A stretch of 64,000 bases of DNA, taken from positions 33,767,561-33,831,560 of the forward strand of contig NC_088775.1 of assembly GCF_954871325.1 (NCBI RefSeq), given 5' to 3'. This document shows positions 26,701 to 38,700 of this stretch, in pieces (positions within the stretch are counted from its first letter, which is position 1; each line of letters opens with the position of its first letter). Below the pieces are notes generated by a model. It was not told where the DNA came from, ran no database searches, and worked only from the letters and a program-made list of their open reading frames with translations. Source of the stretch: Gordionus sp. m RMFG-2023 (Eukaryota > Nematomorpha > Gordioida > Chordodea > Parachordodidae). The position numbers and the translations under genes are program-made.

Positions 26701-29700
26701 TTTAAAAAATATCTTTTAACAACTCTGGTAATTTTTATTTGATGACCTTCCAATCTGACAGAGCACAAATTTAAAAATCTCTGAAGTGAAAATTAAAGCA
26801 ATATTTAAATTTTATTTGCCCTATTATTCGAATCTCACGAGAAGTTTATTTTTTTGAATCTCATAATAAATTATATTAAAAAATTACGCAAACCAAAGGT
26901 ATATAAAAATATAATACATTTCTACAATAAATTATTGTTAGCTAGCCTAATTAAGTTAGAGGAAAATGCTTCTGATGAAATAGTTATGCATGATGTTGAA
27001 TTTGAAAAATTTCCTCACAAAAAGAGCGAATATATGGGATCAATATAAAATTAATAAAGACGGTGAAAAGGCTGCTTGCAATCATTTCACGAGCATTATA
27101 AAATGTAAAGGCAAAACAAAATCCCCTCTTATTAATCATTATAACGGTAATAGGAAAAAAAACCCCAGGAAACCTCGGATTTTTTTTTCATATTTATAGA
27201 ATTTGTCACAAGAAGCAGTTCTCAATTCACGTCGAATTGAGCCTCGATTTCTTCCAGAAACTTGGAACGTAAATCAGAGCACTCTATCCGATGAAGAACG
27301 CACAAATTTTTCTAATCTGGTTGGGAATAAACACCCATCAATCTGGGTATTTATTTAAAAAAATGGAATGCGAGGTGGCTATAGATGAAAGTAAACTTGA
27401 ACGATGGTGTGTAGATAGTTGGACACCGAAAAAAAATCGCAGTTATAATACCCAGATTCGGTTAAAGAAATTTTGCGAGGAATACCGTGTAAGAGCGATT
27501 TCCTTCAATATTCAATGTCAATCAATATAATTATTATTCTTTGTATATATCTTGATTTATCAATAAAATAAATATATTTTATTACAAAATTTTGTCAAAT
27601 TTCTTTACGAAAATAAGAAATACATAGGTTATTTTACTGGGGTATTTTTTCCCAGTACCAATTTGAACTTCAGCATTTTATCTTGTTTAAGCATTTTTTA
27701 TGGAAGGGTATATATGTAATCTTTAAATAATGAATTAGGGCCTAAAGAAATTTAGCTGATTAATATATTATATTTTTTTAATATTTTTTTCTAAAATACT
27801 AATTTATCAATACATTATAAATATGAGCATATCCATTATAATCCAAATAAAAATATACATATATTATTAGGTAGTGTTGATAAACAACTCGTTTTGAGCC
27901 GATTAAAAAGGGCTAACTCAATATTTCATCCAGAAAAATATTACGCAAACCTGAAGAACTTGCTCATAGAAGGAACAAAGGTTTAGACATTTATTATCAA
28001 AATCTAGAGGGCAATATTTTTCTGGCTAAAATATTGAGTTAGTCGTTTTGAAAAATCGGCTCAAAACGAGTCGTTTAACAACACTATTATTAGGTCTTAA
28101 GTAAATTCTATAAATATGAAAAAAAAATCCAGGGGTTCATTTTCCGGGGGTATATTTTCCTGGGGCTTTTTTTCCGGGATTCCCTTTTTATCATCAGATT
28201 ATTGATTACATTTTTTTATTATAATATTATAATCATTTTTTCTGTTAATCAAATTTGCAATAAAAAAATTTGTCAATATATTTGGAAGATGATATATTTT
28301 TATTAAAAAAAATTTCAATGAACAATTAGATAAAGATGTCAAAAAACTAGTATGTTCTTCACTTAAAAAACGATTGGTACAATAAAAAAATAAATTGTTA
28401 TTGATCATTTAATTAATTATGATTTTTCTTTAGTTTGTTTTTGAACAAAAAATTTTAATTTCCTTAACCCGCCCGCCCACCCATAGTTTCAAATTTTTTT
28501 TAACCCACCCGCCCATTCTCGAAATTTTTTTATTCGCCCACTTAGATGGGCGGGCGGGCCGAAATCCCATCCAACGCAGACCTCTAAAGTAGACCCATGC
28601 AGTTAAAAGAAATTTTTCAAACCAAACAAATATTCATGTCTCTGTATTGCACTTTTTTGAAATGAATCTCTTTATCCAACATCTATAAATTATCATTATC
28701 AATTAAATAACTGTTTTTTTACCGGATTTTAAAATTTTTCCATTATCAAAATATTTACAGACTAAATTTAAATGGCCTATATATATGGCAATTTCAATGG
28801 AAGTAACAATTGTAAATATCTTTAATTAATAATTTGAATAAATTAAAGCGTTAACAAAAGATCTGAATGATTTTTATGATATCATCATGATTAAATATAT
28901 AATTTTAATTATATTTTTTTACTATTTATTAATTTATAGATATAATGTTAATATCTCCGACTTATTTTTGTCTATTATTTTTATTCCTGATCACTTTATT
29001 ATTACATAGAATGATGTGGCCTTGAATCAAAAATGCTTATCTTTATTTAAATTATCTAGGTTTACAATTTACAGTAAAGTTCCTTTAAGTAAGTGAACCC
29101 ATGCAGTTAAAAGAATTTAAGCAGCATATGCTAGAACAAGTCATTTCCAAATATTAATTAAACTCATGGATCCTAGATATAAAAACATTATATTTCATCA
29201 TTTTGAAAAAAAGAATGCTTAAATTTTAAGATAAATATTAGAAATAAATAATAATAATGATCATCTAAAATTATGATATTTACTTTTAAGCCCTTAAGTG
29301 TTGTACAACTGAGCTACGCTAAATATTCCTCATTTCCATCAAACTGTTATTAAAAAGGGGATGAGGCGTACTTTATTTTTTAGTGGGCAGGTCACACGTA
29401 ACTTTATGCACAACAGTCAGAAGATAGTCATTTAAACCTCTATAGGCTGAGATAAAATGAGATGGGCAAGGCAAAAACCTATGCCAGAGAATTGATAAAA
29501 GAAGAATTTAATTACTTCGGGGTTGAGCATGGGCTGATTTTTTTCTACGTTAAATATGCAAATTCTGTTGGAGTGGATGTTAGTTGTAAGAAAAAATTAT
29601 AAATCTTGTTATTATGTTGACCATCTAAAACATATATAAGTGAATAATTAATAACAGTCCATCTCATCTTCAGGATTACATAAAGTTAATGTTGTTCTAT

Positions 29701-32700
29701 TGAAATTATAAATATTTCTCATTTGGTATATATATTGGTTTATCAATTTTTTTCCAAAACTAAATATAATATATCGATATACACATCATTAAAAGCATAA
29801 TTGAATGATGATTTATGTATTTCTTATTTCTGATGAAAAAAATTGATTCCAAATCAGGGCTCAAATGGCCCAAGTTTTATATAAACAACACAATTTTTTT
29901 AAGAAATAATAAAAAATAAAAGTTATATAAGAGAATGCTTAAAACACAAGCTCGCATTAATCCTTTGATCTATATTTTTTTATAAGAGGCAGTTAAAAAT
30001 TCTCCCCTCGTATATATAAAAATTTAATACGAAGATGTTTAAAAACTAGCGTTGTTAAAAACTGATAAATAGTTATATAACTAGTAACTTTAATTAGTTA
30101 TTTTTTTGGAGTGTAACTGCTAAATGTAACTAATTATTTTATATAATATTCATATACTATTATAAATATATTCAAATAATTAATTTTATTTTTAATATAT
30201 TATATTATAATAAATTAATTTTCAATTAAACTTATTAATTTGAATTTGATCAAATATCTGATTCTGTATGAGGGTCTTATTTATATAGTTAATATTGATA
30301 AATGAATCAACATATACAGAATAATAACAGTAGCCTGGATTTTGCTAGAGGGAAAGCACCATTATGTGGGGTTTTCCCCATAAATTTTATTAATAGGTCC
30401 AATAATTGTAGACTTTGGTTAGGTTAAACTTTTATAAAAATAATTTTGGTTTTCACTTTTCTTTAAAAATTTTGAATTATAGTAGTTATTTAAAAAAATT
30501 ATTAACTTTTATCTATTTTTCTTTCAAATTCTTGTTTCTAGTGTTGTATATTTAGGTATGTGCCGACATTTAATATCGGATTGGATCGGTACCGATATTT
30601 AGCGTTTTCAAAAATATAGGATCAGACCGATCTTTTTTAAAAAATCGATCCGATCTGATATATCTTTTTATTGTTTTGAGTTACTTTATAATTGTATATA
30701 CGATATAATTTTTTTATTTTTAAATAATTTCATAATTATATGAAAGGAACTAATATACAATTTGTTGTAATGTTTAAAAATTTTTTTTTACACTTTTTTG
30801 TTATATTTAAAACATCTAACGAGTGACATTCAGTTAGTATTGCTAAACGGCTCGATTTAGCCTATTTTAAAAACGATTAACTCAAAATTTTAGCCAAGAG
30901 TAAATTACCCATGCTTATTGATTTTCCCCACAGATATCAGAAAAGTTTGGACTTCTATTTGCGAAATTTCAAGGCATATGCAATAATACTTTAGTTAAAA
31001 TTTTGATTTGGCCCTTTTAAAAATCGACTAAATGGAGCTGTATAAACAACACTACATTCAAACATTGCAAATATTTTAAATGAGAATATTAACTTATGAA
31101 AAATAAAATACACTTAATCATTCGTGAAAGTTAGTTGGTTTATTTAAAGTAAGAAATATTGATATATTAATGACATTGATACAAAGATAAATGGTAAATA
31201 AAAAATAATATAAACATCGGATCGGTTTTTAGTAATATCGGAAAATACCAGATCGGATCTGAAAAATTTGTGGATCGGCACAACCCTAAATATATTAAAT
31301 ATATTTTGGGGAAAGAGGAGATGGTGGTGTGTAGGAGAAAATTTTTATTAGCTTAAAATGATATTTACAAGAACATATAAATTTCAGAAGGGGGGGATTT
31401 CCCCTTGTACCTCTCTAGCTACGCCTATGTACAGAATTTAATATAAATTCTAACTCTGACTTGTCATTTAATGAGGATGGCATTCGAATGATTCAAAATT
31501 ATACCATCCCTTTTCAAAAGTAATACCAAACAGACAGATGTTAAACTACCTTAGCCAAATTTCAAAAGATATTTAGGACTTCACAGAGAAAACTTGTAGT
31601 AGAGACCATATTAGCGTTAAGTGTTTCCTATGTAATATTCTTAAACGACTCGATTTTTAAAAAGGGCCAGATTAAGATTTTAGCCAATATATATGTTTGA
31701 AGATTTTTCTCATATATGGTAGACAGCAGAGTTGTTAAACACTACTTTTAAAAGTAGAGCGCTACCACTATCGCTACCCATCAAAAAATATAGCGCGCTA
31801 TTAGCTACTTTTAATAAAAATAATTTAGAAATAATTTTTTGATAAATATTTAAATATACTTAGTTTTGATTATAAAAAAATTTATGTAATAAAAATAAAT
31901 ATTTATGGTAATATTCATTTATTATTTATTTTGTTACATTTTAATAATAAAATCATTTCAATATTATCATTCCCAAGTCTAGAGAGACGATCAGAAAGTA
32001 TAAGTTTCGCCTTACTAAATAATCTCTCAACACTAGCACGTGAGGACAAGGCAGTATTTAATTATATATACATATTTTTAATATAAAAAAGGTTATCAAA
32101 AATACTAATTTGAGTATTTTTTGATTTTAAAAAACGAAAAAAAAATTATTAGTGAAAGTCATTTTTGTGGTTGTAACTAGGCCATTTTTGTTTGGTATGA
32201 GACTATTTAATACCATGAGCCAGAACCCCATCTCCATATTATCCTCACCTTTCAAAATTTCAAGGGAAAGAGCCACATATTGCATAACCTAAAAAATTAA
32301 AATGATATGAAATTGAATAATTATTAATTAGAATTACTTCTGTATACTCTTTTATAAAAGTATGCTCTTCATCGTTAACATATTGAGTTCCAACATGATC
32401 ACAGAGAAAATTCATTTCTAATCTAATTTCATCCAGAAAAAATGCTATTAATTTGATTGCATGGTATAGTGAGTTCCATCAGTGGAGTTAGAAGTTAATA
32501 AATATCTGCCTAATTTTTTAAAATATGTCTGAGCCTTTAGAAGATTTGTTCTGCATATTCCATAGAGTTTGACATTTATAAAAAGTGGATCTTGATATTC
32601 ATTTAAAATCTTCATTTTTTAAGGATCCTTCCCACTGTTGCTATCAAATTTTGATTATGGCATGAGCATCTCTGATGACTAGGCATTAGAGCATTTTTTA

Positions 32701-35700
32701 TCACTTTTAAGTTATCTGCTATCTCATTCATTAGTGTCTGGTGACATAAAATTGTTGTACCAGGGGATAATGTTTTAATATCATGGTGAATGATGGATTA
32801 TCAACCAAGGACATTGGCTGAACTGTATCAATTATAAAATCAACAATAACTTTATCAGCCAGTTTCTGCGAAATATTGGCATGTGCATTATTAATCAATT
32901 TGGTTTGAAGTGAATTGGTCTTTGGATGTAGAGTCACAATTATTTTTTCCTTAAAACTGTTGGCATAAATACTATTAGAATTTAAAAATGACAATTACCT
33001 TTAGGTGTTTTTTGAGGTTATAGCTATTGGATTGATTTAAGGATATATTTTTTTTATATTTTAAACAAATAAATTTGCAGCCAGTTTTGGTTTTTAGATA
33101 ATATTTTTCAAATTTTGGAAATGGGAAATGTATTATTGTTATTAAGAACATTTTCTTCCCGGGTATCTTCCATATCATCATCTGACTCACTTTCAACGAT
33201 TTGGATATACATTTGCGATGACGTTACGTGATTTAGGTCTATAATACAAAATTGAAAATATACTTCAATTTCAAAATTAAATCATAAATCATAAGAATTA
33301 AAATTAATTATGATATTTTATTTAAATTTTTATGTTTATAGTTATATTTTTAAAAAGTAGTTAAGTAGTGCAAAAAAAGGAGAGCGCTAAAAGCATAATA
33401 ATTTTAAAAAAAGTAGCGCGCTATTAGCTATAGCTACCAAAAAAATAGCGCGCTACTTTAACAACTCTAGACAGGTTTAGACCACTATTTGGCTAATTAA
33501 GGTTTACATAATATCATGTTGACTAAAATCTTAATCGGTCTATTTCTAAAAGTCGACCCAAATCGTGCGGTTTAACAACACTAAAAAGGCATATTTCAGA
33601 ATCTAAGTCATCCACACCCAAGCTATGTGAACACATCTCTGTAAGATTATTTTCACATAATATGTCTTAAATAATTGTACTAAATTTTAGTTAAATGTAC
33701 ATGCAACAAGATTTTTGTTTGGCTAAATATAATTAAATTAAACTAACTTAATTAATGTCTACATGATGATGTTCTTGTCATACATTATACTTAGTAGCAA
33801 CATAAGATGCCAACAAGATCTTTTTATATAATTATAATGATAAGAAAGCGTATAACATTGCCATATGGAAATGTCAACCTTTGTCGAATTTACATCTGGG
33901 CCATCATCTTAACTAATTAAAAAGAGATTAAATTATTTTTATTAAATATGTTGCCCTCACCAAGTGTTCCCGCAGAACGTTTTCTCAGACCAGGGAGACT
34001 TATTTTTGAAGATAAACAAGCGGGGCCTTTAGACAGAAATTTTCAAAATAGTGTTTATTGTTAAAAGCAAATACTAAGCCCGAATTTTTAAAAAATAATC
34101 GGTGCAAATATATATGATATTCTGATATTTTATTTCGGTGTAAATACTATTTTACGGATTTTTTTTCAGTATGATTATATTTTTATATAAATAATTATTT
34201 AGTCACTGAAATTCGAAGAAATTTTTAATTATTTTTTAATAAAAATAAATATGCGATCGAGTTTATATAGGTGGAAATTTTTTGATGTAATAATAATTCA
34301 AAGTTTCATTACTCAAAAGTTTTAAGAATTGCATATTTTTTTCGTTGCATTAGCGTAATTTCGATATTGTTAATTTAACGTATAATATTTTTTAAATTTA
34401 ACAAATATTTTTTCCCCCTTTTTATGGATTACATAAATTTTACATCTATCAAAATTTCATATACAAGAACCATGGCTTTTTTTAAAAGATCATGAGATTC
34501 TTATTAATCACACGTGTTGTTATAATAGCATGAAAATGGAGAAAATGCAGATGTCAACATGTTCAAGCAGCTATTCTATATGGAAGGGTTTAATATCATA
34601 TTAATTTTTAAATTGTATTTTAATTAGAAACTATATTTAAAAATATTAATTAGAAACTATATTTAAAAATATTAATCTTCCTGTGAACTAATTTATTCAT
34701 CTATTATATCTTTTTGTGTCCAGGGCTTCTATAAATGGCAGTCTTCGTTTAATAGGGTTGGCACAAAGTATTATTATTGGAAAATGGTAAACTATATCTA
34801 TAATATTTGACAGTAAGTTTTTTTTAGGTATGCAATATTTAGAAAAATTTACTGCCATACACAGGGAATATCTTTTGAAAAATAGGGGGCCCTGGACATA
34901 TCAAAATAGATGAATCCCATATTTTTAAAAGGAAAAATAACAGGGAGGATTTTAAAATCAAATGCCACTTGGGTTGCATTTGGGATATCAAGAAATGATC
35001 GAAAATTTTTTATTGTTGAAACTTAAAAAAGAGATAATGAGACCCTTCTTGGTATAATCAGTAAGCACGTCCAAACTGATTCAACTATAACGACGGACAA
35101 ATGGAAGGGGTAAATTAAATATTGATAAATTTTAAAATTTAATATTTTTTCAAGTTATAAAAATCTTAAAGAAAATGGATATGATCATTACTCGGTCAAT
35201 CACAGCAGAAACTTAATGGACTCAAATGATATATCGATTCATAGTCAAAGTATTGAGCTTAAGGAGGGATCTTAAGACGAACATCCCCATTTCCTCTTGT
35301 TTATATATATATGAATATTCTTATTTTCGTAATATTAAAAATATGTAAAATTTAAGTAAATTTTATAATATAAATTTATATAGAACTATTTTCTTTTTAC
35401 TCAAAATTATATATATATATCTATATCATCATTGTTTATATATTATGTTTATTCAAATAAATTGCTTAATTATCTAGTAATTAATTTAATAGTCTTAACT
35501 TAGTAGCATCCAATATAGCACACGCTTTTTAAAATTTTTAAATAATATACACCATTTTTAATGTAAAATTAAAGAATTTTTACTTTTCACAAAAAAAATC
35601 TCCACCAATATCCACGCGATCGCATTATTTTTTATTAAGAAAATAATAATATTAAAAACTTCCCCGAGTTTCATTGACTTACTAAATAATTTGTATATCT

Positions 35701-38700
35701 TCTTTTAAATATCATTGATTAAGATTTGTAAGTCGTAATATTTTATATTAAATAAAAAAAAATGATGCGTTATATAAATGATTTATAAAGTAACTTATAA
35801 TAAAACTAGTTACTTTGGAAATATAACTGTAACTAGTTACTTATTTATGAATATAACTAGTTACTGTAATCAGTTAAGTTTCAAAAGTAACTCTTAACAA
35901 CACTATTAAAAACATAAGCTCGTATAAAATATTTTAATCTTTGTTTTATATGAGGTTGTTTAAAATTCTCTCCTCGTATGAATATAAAAAATAAAGTTAT
36001 ATACGAGCGGTAAAACCCCCAAATAAGAAAGCTCTTGTAAATTTTATGATTTTTACAAACTAATAAAGATTTAAAATTTGTTTAATCGTTACAGTTCCAT
36101 GTCCGTTAGCCTCGAAATAAATGCCAACGTCCAATTGAGCCGCTTTGTGGTGCAAATGTTTGACACCGGTAGGAGTGAAGTATACCTTCATGTTCTAAGG
36201 ATATAATAAAAAAAGATTGGAATTTAATCCAAAGTTTAAAATCGGAACCCTCCAAGCCGGGAAAAATCTATGATTCGAAACCCACTCTTAATATTTATAG
36301 GACTTGGAAACCCATATTAAAATTTCCAGGAACAGGTTTTAACAGAAAATGCAACTAATTTATATGCACTATATTATTTTAAGTGTTGTGTGATTTTACA
36401 GGGTTTATTTAGTGGTTAATATTTTTTCCCATTGCTTATTAAGAGTTTGGAGTCGGATTCGGGGCATCGGAATTCGAAACTACGTGAAATTTTATCTTAG
36501 TATCGGAATATGTTTCTAAAATGTTTAAAAGAATTATAACCGGGTTTAGTCCAAGTTCCAAACTCTGATTAATTTTTGAAAATTGGAAAGAGACCACTTA
36601 AGAGCGCAGCCTGAAGTTATTGATCAGTATTATTATCATTATATTATACCAAATTATCCCGTATGTAAAGAGTGGAACTCCCGTTGGCATAAGCGGTCTG
36701 GACTACTCCCAAATCAAAATCATTTGGGGCGAGCTCACAAATCTTCAAGGTATCCTTGATATAATAGGCAATCTGAAAAGGCAAAGAGTAATCATAACAC
36801 CAAAATAATATAATGTTTTTATTATATATAATAAAGGAATATCTCTTCCATTCTTTTTTTTTCTTTAAAAATTTTTCAACCTCTAATCCTAACTAGGGAT
36901 GTACCGATATTTTTTATCGGATCGGATAGGGCCGATATTTAACCCATTTTAAAATATCGGTTATCGGCCAATATTATAAATTTTTTTTATCCGATCCTAT
37001 ATAAAATGGCGTCTTTAACAAAAATAAAATGTTATGAAATTTTTAAAAAAAGTTATATCTAAAATCATGTATTTTTATAAATAAAATCGAAATCCATTTT
37101 AATGTATAATTTTTTATTAATAATAATTAATTAATTAACATTCTGCTATATTGTTATTTTTTGCGCATTCTGTTTATAAAAGTGTGCGATAATCTCCTCT
37201 TCAAAATCAATTTTTGGTGAAGCTGGTGATATTGACAGTTACCATCCGCAGGCTGACCTCTGCTAAATTGGAAATTTTGGCATGTCTAAAAAGAAATCTT
37301 CGATATATTAATGTTAAATATTATTTAAAATATTTATTCAAATTTCAAAATATATTTGTTTATTAATTGTTATGTATATAAATTAATGTTATTACTTATC
37401 ATATAAAAGTAATTTAACAAAAAATATTTTATATACTTTTAGAATTGCAATTGAATATAAACTATAACTGATCATTATAATATATTTAAATGATATAAGT
37501 TATGGTATAGTTAGATTATAGATGTTATACTAATAAAAAGTATATTAAAATTTAAAACCATTGGTATCTTCACAGAATTCAAAATTAGATATGATATCGG
37601 ATCGGTAATCGGCCGATATCAATATAATATCGGAAATATCGGATGGGGTCGGCTTCCAAAAAGTGATATCGGTACACCCTAATCCTAACTATTAATTGTT
37701 CGTATATAATTATATTTAAAAAAATGTTTTTTTTTCATAAGTAAAAATATTATGAAAGGTTAAGATGCAATCATAAAAATAAGAAATATATCGTCGATCT
37801 AGAATTTAAGCGCTCCACTCGACATTTTCAAAATTTTCGAGTTAGAAGTGGATAATAACTTATTTCTTCCCAATATATATAAAAATAAAAACTAGATTAA
37901 AAAATATTAATTTTTGCCAAAGTTATTGTCAAAATTGATCAATAACTTTTTCCTGTATTTGATTTTAACAATGTTGATTTTCTCATTTTAAACATTCAAA
38001 ATTTTTGAGTTAGAAGTGTAAATAACTTATTTATTCCCAATATATATAAAAAATAAAAATTAGATTAAGAAATATTAATTTTTGCCAAAGTTATTGTCAA
38101 ATTAATCAATAACTTTTTCCTATATTTGATTTTAAACTTTAATTAATTTTCTCATTTTAAACATTTGCGCAAGTGAAGCAATCCAATTCTAGATTATAAA
38201 AAACATATTTTTGAATTCATTCTATGACAAGTTCATATATCAGAAAAGAACAAATCAGAAGAGAATCAAATTCTAGGACAGAGTTTCTAATAGATTATTC
38301 TCATTCATTACAGGTAAAACAAATTTTTTTAACATTTTGAATATTTGATTTTAATATACATACAACGCAAATTGTACTAATATTATAATTAATTTTAAAT
38401 TTTTTTTTAGGATAATTAATTTTTAAGGCAATTAAAATTTTATAAGATTTTTGGATAATTAAAATTGTTACATATAATAAAATTTTTGTTAGTAAATAAA
38501 TGAAAATATGATTTATTCTTTCATTAGTTCTTATAGGCCTACTTTTAATAAAATGTCAATTTCTAAGAAGACCAATAGTGTGGTTACGACTTTAATTTTT
38601 TTCATATTATATGCATATTTAATTGTTGTTCAACAATTAATTAATAAAATAAAGAAGAAATTAAATAAGGTAAGTTAAAGGATTTAAATATTGTGGATGT

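Larger units (their letters stand above)
22361..28586. mobile_element. Outer hAT element of a nested stack
   Basis: Ends TAGAGGTTTGCATTGGGCGG and (as the reverse complement of the right end) TAGAGGTCTGCGTTGGATGG, with repeated CCGCCC/GGGCGG blocks inside both ends. The flanks TAGTAGAC and AAGTAGAC form an 8-bp duplication with one mismatch. The interior is filled by other elements: hAT 22625-24062, a gypsy fragment at 24495-25265, hAT remains 25300-26727 and a MULE 27147-28185. A paralogous empty site lies near 29085-29125. Confidence 0.8.
30330..31430. repeat. Dispersed repeat split by an ACCGATAT element
   Basis: 30340-30553 and 31288-31430 together match 7018-7285, and the gap between them is exactly the ACCGATAT-family element 30554-31287. 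The right end 'tagctacgccta' resembles the ends of the hAT copies at 10749 and 43203. Confidence 0.6.
30047..35905. mobile_element. hAT element hosting several other insertions
   Basis: Ends TAGCGTTGTTAAAAACT and AGTAACTCTTAACAACACTA with a perfect 8-bp duplication TTAAAAAC (30039-30046, 35906-35913). Subterminal 'aactagtaac/gttactagtt' blocks occur on both sides. It contains a repeat interrupted by an ACCGATAT element, itself hit by a MITE, then a MITE interrupted by a hAT, a hAT dimerisation scrap (33935-34060, [10 protein letters not shown]) and a Merlin scrap. Confidence 0.82.

Noticed and set aside
29300-29330. tRNA-like A box on the minus strand
   Set aside because: The rest of a cloverleaf cannot be drawn. 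At most a tRNA or SINE fragment.
29937-36005. Flanking 110-bp direct repeats read as LTRs of a 6-kb retroelement
   Set aside because: The enclosed sequence has hAT ends with a perfect 8-bp duplication and no retroelement coding. The repeats are a split tandem dimer.
36005-36033. 29-nt candidate for the missing PGM3 exon
   Set aside because: Phases and splice dinucleotides fit, but the encoded residues do not resemble the family and the sequence overlaps the end of a repeat. Kept only as a candidate in the findings.
36620-36808. Plus-strand 62-codon frame
   Set aside because: Antisense of the PGM3 exon at 36650-36772.
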